From contig NZ_JAFIQT010000002.1 in assembly GCF_017355935.1 (NCBI RefSeq), forward strand, positions 806,001 through 870,000: a DNA stretch of 64,000 nt, read 5' to 3'. The notes below the pieces were generated by a model. The model was not told where the DNA came from. It did not search any database and saw only the letters and a program-made list of their open reading frames with translations. The DNA is from Telluribacter humicola. Lineage in GTDB: Bacteria; Bacteroidota; Bacteroidia; Cytophagales; Spirosomataceae. Of the stretch, positions 49,511-57,542 are shown piece by piece (positions within the stretch are counted from its first letter, which is position 1; every line of letters begins with the position of its first letter). Position numbers and translations under genes: made by a program.

Positions 49511-49810
49511 CTACTTCTTTTTGTCGTAGACTTCCCATTTAAATCCAACGCGCGAAAAGCCCACGGTTTCCGCGCTCACTGATTCATCAATTGTCTGCAA
49601 TCCTAACATGCCTCTGTAAAGCAGATGGGTGCTAACATGGAAGCCTTCTAGCTGTTTGGGGGAGTCGAAGGAGAACCAAATTTTACCATCCGGCGTGGTG
49701 CCGGCGAAGTAGGGGCCAAATTGCTTTTTGAATTGTTCAGTCAGATGCCTTCTTACCTTACTGGCTACGTCGGGGAATTCAAGGTAGAAGGGATAATGGG
49801 AATTTTTCAT
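49511..49810 (-). CDS. Hypothetical protein
   Basis: 99 residues from ATG 49810 (MKNSHYPFYLEFP). Helix FPDVASKVRRHLTEQFKKQF followed by strands (GKIWFSFDSPK) and basic end (VYDKKK). Not recognised. Sits 22 bases downstream of the LytTR gene in the same direction. Confidence 0.55.
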   Translation of the reverse strand: MKNSHYPFYLEFPDVASKVRRHLTEQFKKQFGPYFAGTTPDGKIWFSFDSPKQLEGFHVSTHLLYRGMLGLQTIDESVSAETVGFSRVGFKWEVYDKKK

Positions 49811-49832
49811 GTTATTAATCGAAATGGAAATT

Positions 49833-50174
49833 TTACTGCCTTTGTAATTGATATTTAATTGCCTTCCATTGTGGATGCGAAACAGACAGTTCCGTACCGT
49901 CACTCAGTTGTACTTTCTTCGTGTCTTCACAGATTCGCTTCACCTCCCACCGATTGATAATGTAGCTGCGCTGGATGCGAACAAAGTGATCAGGCAGGTA
50001 TTGCCCGTAGAACACCATTGTATAAGTAGACTGCCATTCTTTACCACCCTTGAGTATAAAGTAGGAGCAGTTGGATCCTCCACGGATAAAAAGGACATCC
50101 GAGAGAGCAAAGGGGAGTACGTGTCCTTTTCGATGCTTGCGGTTGGTATGGGGATAGATGGTTGTGTGTACCAT
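49833..50174 (-). CDS. Second stand-alone LytTR DNA-binding protein
   Basis: 113 residues. LytTR pattern: DVLFIRGGSNCSYFILKGGK, then FVRIQRSYIINRWEVKRICE and SVSHPQWKAI at the end. About the same length as the LytTR protein at 3286-3630, with clearly different sequence, so the two probably read different sites. Adjacent to the cytosine methyltransferase gene, eight bases downstream of its stop. Confidence 0.88.
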   Translation of the reverse strand: MVHTTIYPHTNRKHRKGHVLPFALSDVLFIRGGSNCSYFILKGGKEWQSTYTMVFYGQYLPDHFVRIQRSYIINRWEVKRICEDTKKVQLSDGTELSVSHPQWKAIKYQLQRQ

Positions 50175-50182
50175 TGAATTTC

Positions 50183-52222
50183 TTAGGCTACTAGTTTTTT
50201 TACGAAAGAATTTAGCTGCTGACTAAGGGTACGACACCAGGCCTCCACCACATCAGAGTGGACAGCGTTGCCGATAAACTTTTTCTGATCCGTCTGTGTA
50301 CCCTTTAGAATGTAGTTGGAGGGAAAGCCCTGAATAAGCTTAAGTTCTGGAATTTTAAGCATCCGCATCTTGATATCAATAATTCCGTAAGCCGCCATGA
50401 ATACCTTGATGCGCTGCATGGCCGGACTGTCCTCAGGGTAGATCAGAATGGCGGCTTCACCGGTTTCGGTTTGTACCAGGTAGTGGTGCTTCCTGTTGGC
50501 CGTAATAACCTGGCAAGGTTCGTCCAATGTTCGGCCTATATTATTGAACTGGGTACTCATCAGGTAGTGGTGAGTACCTGTTAGTAAAGTGGGGGCTGGT
50601 TCTTCCAATGACTTACCCTTGTTTTCATGCTGATTCTGAAGAATCCACTGGGGGGCTACCAGGTACTGACAATTTTCAGTACGTACCACGTTGCAAGGTT
50701 CATCCAATGACTTGTTCCGACACTCAGGACTACCAGAATAGTAGTTCATGATCCAAGGCTCGCAGGTGACCAGAGAGTTCTGTTTCCCTGATGTTAGGAT
50801 GGTTGGTGAGGGCTCCTCAATAGATCTCCCTGACTCATCGAACTGATACCTCAACAGCCATTGATTGCAGGTAACCAGATTCATTTTTGGGGTACCTGTA
50901 ATAGATCCTGAAGGATGATCAGTAGAAGCTGGCTTAGAGTTACCGTACTGTTGATCGAGGAAGACAACACAGATCCGATCTTTGGTAGTAATGGTACCGG
51001 CCGGCACATCCGAATCCTGAAGGTTATGTCCATTCCCGTAGTATTTGTACATAAACTCTGCACGTACAAAAGAGGGTAAACGTTGACAACCCAGCGTAGG
51101 AGCCGGATCATTTATATCTACACCCGGGCTTACCTTCATAGAGGACGGATTGGTAGAGTTGTACTTGGTGAGAAACACAGCTGCCTTGTTATCAGTAGTG
51201 GTGATGGTTCGGGCAGGTTGCTCTTCTGAGGTTACCTTGGCTGAGGGTAAACCTCCGTTGCTTTGGACTAGAAAAGTAGCGCTAACTAATCCCTGATTCG
51301 CAGCAGTGGTTATGGTACCAGCCGGAACGTTCAAAGATGTGTTTTTGCCTTCGGGTCGTCCTGAAAAGAATTTGGTAATGAAACTATCGTCGCCATTCGC
51401 CACAAACTTTACTAACCCGGCATAGATCCTTTCCAGTGTTTTCTCTACAAGAGGTTTCTTCCGGCCGAAAATACTTTCTCCCTCATCGGAAAAATCAAGG
51501 CAGTCCCGAACGGGCTTCCACTTCTGTAAAGAGCCGAAAAGGCTGTCCTTTTGGGGATTCTTGGCATGCGTGGGTTTGGGCCAGGCAATGGGTAGATCTG
51601 ATTTGGCAAATATGCCGAATAGCCTGTTGCGGGAGGTATAGCCGCCGAAGTCTGCGGCATTGAGTTCCCGCCAGTCGTCGCGGTATCCGTATTCACAAAT
51701 ATGCTCCCGCCAGTGTAGCCAGTCCCTGCCATTTTTCCGGGAAACTGGCTTTCCATTCTCATCCAACGGCCCCCAACTCATGAACTCTACTACGTTCTCA
51801 ATTTGAATATAATCAGGCTGTAGGTCCTCCACGTAGCGGTAGAGGTGTTCGGCTAAGGTACGACTATCGGCATCCCTGGGCTGGCCTCCTTTGGCCTTAG
51901 AAAAGTTTGTACACTCAAGGCTGGCCCAGAGCACGATCCTGATGTGTGGGTACTGCTTACGGATGGCCTGTACCAGATGCACCAGGCTGCTGAGGTTAAG
52001 GACACGAATGTCCTCAACAAAGTGCATGGCATTGGGATGATTGGCACTGTGAGAAGCAATGGCCATGGGATCATGATTGACGCAGGCCACTACCCGGGCG
52101 CAGTCAGTACGGTTAACTCCGGTCGAGGTACCGCCAGCTCCACAAAAAAGATCTATGTAGGCAAGTTGAACCCGAGGGTCATTTAGTTGTCTGAGAATGT
52201 GTGTAAATGTTGTGTTTTTCAT
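50183..52222 (-). CDS. DNA (cytosine-5) methyltransferase with repeat-rich recognition region
   Basis: 679 residues from ATG 52222 (MKNTTFTH). Motif I DLFCGAGGTSTG (about residue 24), motif IV with catalytic Cys in WASLECTNFSKAKGG instead of the usual PPCQ, motif VI IQIENVVEF, motif VIII GYTSRNRLFGIF and motifs IX/X QGFPSNYILKG...FIGNAVHSDVVEAW. Between VIII and IX the protein carries about nine degenerate repeats of 30-45 residues with the core (E/D)xPxxTIxTxxxxxLV. These may be a serial target-recognition region that reads several sequences. It likely protects phage DNA from host restriction. Confidence 0.9.
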   Translation of the reverse strand: MKNTTFTHILRQLNDPRVQLAYIDLFCGAGGTSTGVNRTDCARVVACVNHDPMAIASHSANHPNAMHFVEDIRVLNLSSLVHLVQAIRKQYPHIRIVLWASLECTNFSKAKGGQPRDADSRTLAEHLYRYVEDLQPDYIQIENVVEFMSWGPLDENGKPVSRKNGRDWLHWREHICEYGYRDDWRELNAADFGGYTSRNRLFGIFAKSDLPIAWPKPTHAKNPQKDSLFGSLQKWKPVRDCLDFSDEGESIFGRKKPLVEKTLERIYAGLVKFVANGDDSFITKFFSGRPEGKNTSLNVPAGTITTAANQGLVSATFLVQSNGGLPSAKVTSEEQPARTITTTDNKAAVFLTKYNSTNPSSMKVSPGVDINDPAPTLGCQRLPSFVRAEFMYKYYGNGHNLQDSDVPAGTITTKDRICVVFLDQQYGNSKPASTDHPSGSITGTPKMNLVTCNQWLLRYQFDESGRSIEEPSPTILTSGKQNSLVTCEPWIMNYYSGSPECRNKSLDEPCNVVRTENCQYLVAPQWILQNQHENKGKSLEEPAPTLLTGTHHYLMSTQFNNIGRTLDEPCQVITANRKHHYLVQTETGEAAILIYPEDSPAMQRIKVFMAAYGIIDIKMRMLKIPELKLIQGFPSNYILKGTQTDQKKFIGNAVHSDVVEAWCRTLSQQLNSFVKKLVA

Positions 52223-52223
52223 T

Positions 52224-52424
52224 TCAAAGAGGGGATAAATGTTTGCGGTGTACTTTTTGATTTTTCTGATTGGGAGTATCGATGTAACAGTAGGGGGGAT
52301 CAACCCTGACGACGGTACCGGGTATGGTGATAGGGTCGCCACTGTGGGAGGGCTCGTACCGGATCTCTACCGACTGGCCTTCCCGAATGGGCTGCTCCGT
52401 ACTGGGTTGGGCATAGGGGAACAT
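52224..52424 (-). CDS. Small beta-barrel hypothetical protein
   Basis: 66 residues from ATG 52424 (MFPYAQPSTEQ); the start overlaps the upstream stop (TAATG). Strands VEIRYEPSH, ITIPGTVVRVDPPYCYIDTP and KVHRKHL suggest a small KOW/SH3-like barrel. Not recognised. Confidence 0.6.
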   Translation of the reverse strand: MFPYAQPSTEQPIREGQSVEIRYEPSHSGDPITIPGTVVRVDPPYCYIDTPNQKNQKVHRKHLSPL

Positions 52425-52903
52425 TACCGGTAGCGCATGACGATCCAAACTGCATCCCTGACATCATCATTCATTCTTTTGATGCCACTTTCAGTATCCA
52501 CGTGCCGGCGTCCGATGGGTGTCCACTTCCCTTTTACCTTCAGTACCTTCTTTACCAGCGGTGCGATCTCGACCACCTGAAAGCCTGCCTTTTTGAGCTG
52601 GCCGCTTAGGAACTTACCCATGGCGTGGTTTTCCCCGACATTCTTGGCAATGGTATGTGCATCCGTACCGAAGCCTCCCCGGAAGTTGGCCTTCGAGTGG
52701 ACCCAGCCCGCTTCCAGAAAGATCACCAGCTCACTCCGCTTGTAATTCTGGTGGAGAAAGCCCAGTACTTCATCGTTGGAAATGGACTGGTGACAGAGCC
52801 ATTTTTTAAGAATCCGGTCCCAGATGGCAACTCCGGGCATATGCAGATCGGGATCAATGGCGCCCACAAACCGGGCATCGGGAAAGTGAATGGTATGCTG
52901 CAT
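52424..52903 (-). CDS. RuvC-like Holliday junction resolvase
   Basis: 159 residues. RNase H-fold pattern: first strand FVGAIDPDLHMPGVAIWD (Asp17), VIFLEAGWVHSK (Glu near 64), AMGKFLSGQLKKAGFQVVEI, and a C-terminal NDDVRDAVWIV with acidic residues. This D-E-D/D order matches phage RuvC-type resolvases that resolve branched DNA before packaging. Near replication genes in the same operon. Confidence 0.82.
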   Translation of the reverse strand: MQHTIHFPDARFVGAIDPDLHMPGVAIWDRILKKWLCHQSISNDEVLGFLHQNYKRSELVIFLEAGWVHSKANFRGGFGTDAHTIAKNVGENHAMGKFLSGQLKKAGFQVVEIAPLVKKVLKVKGKWTPIGRRHVDTESGIKRMNDDVRDAVWIVMRYR

Positions 52904-52911
52904 GGGTCAGA

Positions 52912-53622
52912 TTAGATTCCGGCGTATTCTTTCTCTACTTCCAGACGGGCGTACATCAGTAGGGTATCTCCATCCCAATTGTCGATCTGGGTGCGACTGA
53001 AGGTATTTTTCAGGACCTCCATTTCGGATGAGTTATTAAGCCGGGCTACCAGCATCAGGCTATCGAACTTTTTGATATCCAGTATCCCGAGCAGACCAAC
53101 AAACTCTTTTTGCTGGTACATGGCTTCCAGTTCTTCGTACTGAGGTTTCAGGCGGCCCAGCTCCTTTTCATCCTGTGCCTGCTGTTTGGCCCAGGCGGTG
53201 GGGTTATGCTGTTTGAGGATCTGCGATAGCATACCTTCCCGGCCGTTGACGCTACCTTCCAGAACCTCTACCCGTAGTTTCAGCGCGTCCAGCTTCTGAC
53301 GTACCTCTTCCAGCCAGGAGGCAATGAGTTTCTCGGCCTTCAGTTGTTTCTCTTCGAAACCGTAGTGCTGCAGGTAGCGGGCCCGGCCGATCTGACATTC
53401 GCGTTCGTCGAATACCAGCAGGGTACCCCGTTCATCGCGCAGATATCCTTCCCCTTCGGGATTACGTACCCAGTAGCCGGCAGAGCATTTGAGCAGGTGG
53501 ATGGGTTCATCGCCTTGCCGTAGCTGGATGGGGCTGTACCCTTTGTACATATTCACGCGGTTGACCATTTCAAGAGTCAGACCTTCGGCTAGTTCCTGTT
53601 TGGTGAGTTTGGTGATTTTCAT
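52912..53622 (-). CDS. Hypothetical coiled-coil protein
   Basis: 236 residues from ATG 53622 (MKITKLTKQE). N-terminal small domain (about 1-80), a coiled coil (about 90-180; WLEEVRQKLDALKLRVEVLE) and a helical C-terminus. Not recognised. Lies between DnaC-like and RuvC-like genes, so a replication or recombination accessory role is possible. Confidence 0.6.
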   Translation of the reverse strand: MKITKLTKQELAEGLTLEMVNRVNMYKGYSPIQLRQGDEPIHLLKCSAGYWVRNPEGEGYLRDERGTLLVFDERECQIGRARYLQHYGFEEKQLKAEKLIASWLEEVRQKLDALKLRVEVLEGSVNGREGMLSQILKQHNPTAWAKQQAQDEKELGRLKPQYEELEAMYQQKEFVGLLGILDIKKFDSLMLVARLNNSSEMEVLKNTFSRTQIDNWDGDTLLMYARLEVEKEYAGI

Positions 53623-53650
53623 GGATGATTGAGTAGTATGGCAATAGTGA

Positions 53651-54547
53651 TTACTGACGGCGTGATTGAGCAGTAGGGGGGAATTCAATGACGTTGAACA
53701 TCTCCTTCATGCGATCCAGCAGGCGTTCGTCATAAAAATTGATGTCCATTAACTGTTTCAAAGTAAGGTTGCTGGTGATATGGGTACTGATATAGGGCAG
53801 AGACCGGTGACGCTCCATCAGAATATCATCCATGACGTTGCGCTCATTGCCGTAGGTTATAGCTTGACTTTCTGAGCCGAAGTCATCGAAGAAGCGGCCC
53901 ATCCAGGTATGCCCCCAGTGTGAGTAGGCATCCAGATTGGCTGGGTTGTCGGAGTACTTACTCAGGGTAGACATAGCCTGATCTTTCTTCAGGAACTCAT
54001 TGACGATATTCTGGCAGACTGAAATCGAGTAGGGGAGCTTCGGGTTGAAGCTGCACATCTCCATAAGTAGCGTTTTTCCGCATCCTCTCTTACCGACGAG
54101 CATGATCCCCTTACGGTGGGAGTACTTCTTACCCGAAGAGTCGGTTTGTTCCTCAAACCGCGGGTCATCGGTAAAGTACATACAGAGCAGGTTGATTACA
54201 TCCCGATTGTCGTCATCTACCGAGAAGGTCCGGTCCTGCCCACGATCAGCAAACCGGGCATTGGCGCGCTTGACAATCAGGTCCAGAAACTCGTGTGGGG
54301 TAATAGTAGGGTAGGTCACATCTCCCTTGATGATCTTGTTGTAAGCGGAATTATAGAGACTCTGACCCTTATCAAAACGGGCTTTTTCAATGACCTGACG
54401 GGTTTCTTCCTCGGTCAGTTCAGGAAGTACCCTCTCGCTGGAGGTCCACCGTGCAACGACTTCCTGTTCCTCCGTAGTCAGAATGGGCGATGGACGTAGG
54501 GCGTAGAGTACTGCCTCTTCTTGGTGCTGTGTGATTACTGTTTCCAT
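53651..54547 (-). CDS. DnaC-like helicase loader (AAA+ ATPase)
   Basis: 298 residues. Walker A GKRGCGKT (152-159), Walker B FFDDFG (Asp221, Asp222), sensor 1 in THITSNL and an arginine-finger-like DERLLDRM near the end. The N-terminal 130 residues are helical, as in loaders that grip the replicative helicase. Next to the initiator gene, it would load host DnaB at the phage origin. It overlaps the upstream gene by 128 bases in another frame. Confidence 0.9.
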   Translation of the reverse strand: METVITQHQEEAVLYALRPSPILTTEEQEVVARWTSSERVLPELTEEETRQVIEKARFDKGQSLYNSAYNKIIKGDVTYPTITPHEFLDLIVKRANARFADRGQDRTFSVDDDNRDVINLLCMYFTDDPRFEEQTDSSGKKYSHRKGIMLVGKRGCGKTLLMEMCSFNPKLPYSISVCQNIVNEFLKKDQAMSTLSKYSDNPANLDAYSHWGHTWMGRFFDDFGSESQAITYGNERNVMDDILMERHRSLPYISTHITSNLTLKQLMDINFYDERLLDRMKEMFNVIEFPPTAQSRRQ

Positions 54548-55490
54548 TGCGGTGTTTATTTTTTTGTAGATATGAGATGCGTATGCGTAGCCAGTTCATG
54601 AAATGGGGCTTGATGTCATTGGGCTGAGGGACGTAATCAAGGCCTTTCTTTTCCTGGATAAAGTCGGCCATGATCTGGAAGTACAGGACGTCTGTCAGCT
54701 CGTACCCTTCCCGATTGGCCCACATAAAGGCCGCATCTTTGAGCTTGACACTTTTCTGCATTTCCTGGTGGTAGTAGTCCAGATCCCGGACGGGGGTAGG
54801 GGTGTAAGGGACGGCACCCTCCCGATTTTTTTTGACAAAATCCGGAACTTCACTCTCAGAGGAGGAGGTGGAATTTTCGTTTAAAATGTTTTCCTCCTCC
54901 AGAGTTTTAATAGTTTTATTTAATATATCTATAGAGGGATCTTTTGCTTCGTCAGGTGCTTCGTCAATTTTTGACAGAGCAACGGGGTTTGCTTCGTCAG
55001 GTGCTTTATCAATATTTGACGAAGCGGAGAAGGTTGCTTGGTCAGATGCTTTGTCATTTTTTGACAGAGCGGGCAGAATGGTTGCTTCATCAGGAGCTTT
55101 GTCAGGTGCTTCCTCAATTTTTGATGAAGCGCAGTCAGCTTTGTCAAGTGCTTTGTCATTTTTTGATGAAGCAAACTTGGGCGTATAGTTCTGTTCGTTC
55201 TCCGCCAGGGTAATGATCCAACCCACGTACTGATTTCGTCCCCGCTGCAGGATCGAGATAAAGCCCCAGCCTTCCAGATCCTCGAGACACTTCTTATACG
55301 TGTTCCAGGAACCGATGTGCAGGGTATTCATACCGGTTGTCACATCGTGGCGTAGGCGATCCGGCCAGCCTTTACCATTAAACTCTTCCGAGATAAACCA
55401 GAGCAGGTGACCGTGATTGCCCAATATGGGCTCTTCGGGATGTTCTAACGAGAACTTAAACCACCTCTTCTGAATTGAATAGCCATTCAT
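54420..55490 (-). CDS. Replication initiator (replisome organiser type) with repeat linker
   Basis: 356 residues. The N-terminal 100 form a winged-helix-like domain (HDVTTGMNTLHIGSWNTYKK; LEGWGFISILQRGRNQYVG), the middle (about 105-185) is a degenerate repeat of (A/S)SKxDKAxDxA units, and the C-terminal part (about 225-310) is DnaD-like helical (FMWANREGYELTDVLYFQIM). The DNA of the middle carries palindromic iterons, as in lambda O. The last 40 residues are encoded by overlapping DnaC-like sequence and look unstructured. It probably binds the iterons and recruits the loader encoded next. Confidence 0.75.
   Translation of the reverse strand: MNGYSIQKRWFKFSLEHPEEPILGNHGHLLWFISEEFNGKGWPDRLRHDVTTGMNTLHIGSWNTYKKCLEDLEGWGFISILQRGRNQYVGWIITLAENEQNYTPKFASSKNDKALDKADCASSKIEEAPDKAPDEATILPALSKNDKASDQATFSASSNIDKAPDEANPVALSKIDEAPDEAKDPSIDILNKTIKTLEEENILNENSTSSSESEVPDFVKKNREGAVPYTPTPVRDLDYYHQEMQKSVKLKDAAFMWANREGYELTDVLYFQIMADFIQEKKGLDYVPQPNDIKPHFMNWLRIRISYLQKNKHRNGNSNHTAPRRGSTLRPTSIAHSDYGGTGSRCTVDLQREGTS
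54904..55172. other. Candidate replication origin inside the initiator gene
   Basis: Five 23-bp palindromes of the form GCTTYGTCA-N5-TGAYRRAGC start at 54958, 55003, 55048, 55108 and 55150 (spacing 45, 45, 60, 42). Extra half-sites GCTTNNTCA start 12 bp before each (54946, 54991, 55036, 55084/55096, 55138). An AT-rich stretch (54904-54935) flanks one end. Iterons plus an AT-rich block within the initiator gene reproduce the lambda ori layout. Confidence 0.65.
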
Positions 55491-55567
55491 ACCATACTAT
55501 GTTCAAGATTTGCAGATAGAGTTAGATCTGACCGCTGGTGCGGTCAGGGGAGTTGATGTAAACTTAT

Positions 55568-55575
55568 CATAATTA
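55568..55575 (-). promoter_or_regulatory. Possible promoter box of the initiator operon
   Basis: TAATTATG on the minus strand, one base from TAATTTTG, followed by ATAAG as in the repeated promoter; 78 bases before ATG 55490. A TGACCGC/GCGGTCA hairpin lies between it and the gene. Confidence 0.4.
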
Positions 55576-55598
55576 GATAATTATTTAATCAATGGCAT

Positions 55599-55735
55599 AA
55601 AGAAACCCCGTAGTGGTAGGAGCAGCTACGGGGCAAGAAACTTGCAATAAGTTTCTACTATGCAAGGCGATACGGGCTCCTACCTCCGCGTCGCTTTGCA
55701 GTACAAATTGATAGTCCAAATATATAAAAATGAAT
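55599..55735 (-). ncRNA. Structured leader or small RNA upstream of the replication operon
   Basis: Minus-strand RNA of about 130 bases that would start behind the promoter at 55736-55759. It holds GAAACTT/AAGTTTC and ends with the CCCCGTAG/CTACGGGG hairpin plus a U-rich TTTCTTT. The hairpin loop contains GCTCCTACC (55615-55623), perfectly complementary over nine bases to GGTAGGAGC upstream (55676-55684), allowing a pseudoknot or an antiterminator. The strand from 55491 to 56021 holds no other gene. Confidence 0.5.
55606..55633 (-). terminator. Terminator-like hairpin with pairing loop
   Basis: 8-bp stem CCCCGTAG/CTACGGGG, 12-base loop, followed on the minus strand by TTTCTTT. Probably a terminator or attenuator. 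Confidence 0.6.
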
Positions 55736-55759
55736 TATCAAAATTAATACTATATCTAA
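55736..55759 (-). promoter_or_regulatory. Leftward promoter (repeated phage element)
   Basis: On the minus strand: TTAGATAT, two bases, TATTAATTTTG; the -7 box is at 55739-55746. Nearly identical to 63604-63627. Confidence 0.65.
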
Positions 55760-56021
55760 AATATTTTTTACTTTCCTTTTATTCTGCTCAGTATCAGGGG
55801 CAAAGTGCTAACTGAAGTGGTTCTCAAATCAGATCCTGATAGATAATATGAGTATATTGCATCATCCCACACCAAGCCAGTTGTAGTAGCTATACCAGCC
55901 AATTGCTAACCTCATTTTCATTGCCCTGATTAGGGCAGGGGTAAGAAGTGTATGGTACAAACCGCTGGATCTGGCTTGGATACGGGAGGATAATCAAATA
56001 ATAACTATACATACTGTTTTA

Positions 56022-57482
56022 ATGGAGGTAGCAACAAAAGAAGGATTACTATACAGAAGGGTCTTTATTTCTTACAGCTGGTCCAGTCCCGATCATGAAA
56101 CCTGGGTTCTAGACCTTTCTGAAAGATTAAGGTCTGATGGAGTAGATGTAATCCTTGACAAATGGGATTTGAAGGAAGGTAATGATAAGTATCACTTCAT
56201 GGAATCTAATGTGGAGTCAGAGAAGACCGATAAGGTATTAATGATCCTGGATAAAAAATACGCAGAGAAGGCGGATCAACGAAGTGGAGGCGTTGGTACA
56301 GAAACTATGATTATAAGTCCAAATATTTATAATAATACAAAGCAGAATAAATTTATACCTATCATAGTCGAGTGTGATGAAAATGAGATGGCTTACCTCC
56401 CTACATTCCTTAAAGGCAGTGTATATATAGACTTTAGTACCAATGAAAAGTATCAAATAAATTACGAAAAATTACTGAGAAGCATTTATAATAGACCTGC
56501 CCATGTAAAACCTAAGTTAGGTACACCTCCTGCATATTTATTTGAAGAGGCATCTTCTACGTTTAAAACTTCATTTATCATCAGGGGATTCGATAGCCAG
56601 GTAAGTAAGAACCCTCAAAGGGTAAACCCCATTGTTAAAGAATTCCTAAATGAGTTCTTTACAGCTCTTCAAGAGTACTCAATACACAGTAAAGTGTCAG
56701 AAAATGTAACTTATGAAAAGCTCCTGTTTGATTCTATTAATCAATACTTGCCCTTACGAGATGACTTCATTACGTTCTTTGATAAGCTACTAAGGGATGA
56801 GTATAAATTCGATATTGATATTCTATTAAAGTTTCTCGAAAAAATAACGATACTGTTCTATCCCTCAGCAGAAAGGAATGGCTATCTTACCTTTGAATTT
56901 GACAATTTTAGATTTATAGCTCATGAGTTATTCTTGTACCTGGTGGCCATAGGCATAAAGAATGAGAAATATGTACTAGTGGAAGAGCTGTTGTACAATA
57001 GGTACTATTTCGCGAATGGATCAACATCAAAAAGAACCGCAGAATCATATTGTGAACTTAACTTTGAGAGCAAAGCAATTGAGAGGTATTATAAGATGAT
57101 TTACTCAAAGAATTATTATAGCGCTACTGCTGAAATCATTTTAAAACGGATTCCAGATGGGTTTACAAAAGATCTTCTCATTGAGTCAGACTTGCTTTGC
57201 CACTATATAGCTGATTTAAACGAGTTAGAATGGTTTCCGTTTACCTATACCTTCAAGACGAGTGGATTCTTTGAGTTGTTCCATAGAATGACTTCAAGGC
57301 GCCATTTCGATAAGGTCAAAGTACTGTTTCAGGTAAAGACGCCTGAGGAGATGAGAGGAATTTTAACAGGGTTAAAGCAGGAGAGATTTGGCAAAAAAGG
57401 AGTAGGCTTTACCACTACTGCCAGGGATGTAATTCCGTTGTACACAATAATTGACGTAAACAATATTGCAACATCAAAATAA
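56022..57482 (+). CDS. SEFIR/TIR-like domain protein (defence candidate)
   Basis: 486 residues. Residues 12-150 match a SEFIR domain: RVFISYSWSSPDHETWVLDL, LDKWDLKEGNDKYHFME, KVLMILDKKYAEKAD and an RSGGVGTETMIIS segment. SEFIR is a TIR relative; in bacteria these domains are common in anti-phage proteins, often acting as NAD-degrading effectors after sensing infection. The remaining 330 residues are helical with no known family and could be the sensor. AT-rich relative to its neighbours and convergent with the AbiH gene; probably a cargo gene that blocks competing phages. Role inferred. Confidence 0.78.
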   Translation: MEVATKEGLLYRRVFISYSWSSPDHETWVLDLSERLRSDGVDVILDKWDLKEGNDKYHFMESNVESEKTDKVLMILDKKYAEKADQRSGGVGTETMIISPNIYNNTKQNKFIPIIVECDENEMAYLPTFLKGSVYIDFSTNEKYQINYEKLLRSIYNRPAHVKPKLGTPPAYLFEEASSTFKTSFIIRGFDSQVSKNPQRVNPIVKEFLNEFFTALQEYSIHSKVSENVTYEKLLFDSINQYLPLRDDFITFFDKLLRDEYKFDIDILLKFLEKITILFYPSAERNGYLTFEFDNFRFIAHELFLYLVAIGIKNEKYVLVEELLYNRYYFANGSTSKRTAESYCELNFESKAIERYYKMIYSKNYYSATAEIILKRIPDGFTKDLLIESDLLCHYIADLNELEWFPFTYTFKTSGFFELFHRMTSRRHFDKVKVLFQVKTPEEMRGILTGLKQERFGKKGVGFTTTARDVIPLYTIIDVNNIATSK

Positions 57483-57542
57483 ATTGGGTAGTGGGGTCAG
57501 CTCAAATTTTAGGAGAAAATCAGAGATGCTACGGAAGTATAG

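Noticed and set aside
54958-55172. CRISPR array
   Set aside because: Repeats are palindromic half-sites at uneven spacing inside a gene, spacers are themselves similar and no cas gene is present.
54929-55213. Alternative frames rich in repeats across the initiator linker
   Set aside because: They arise from the iteron repeats read in other frames.
57483-57542. SEFIR and AbiH as one operon
   Set aside because: They are convergent, so they cannot be co-transcribed.
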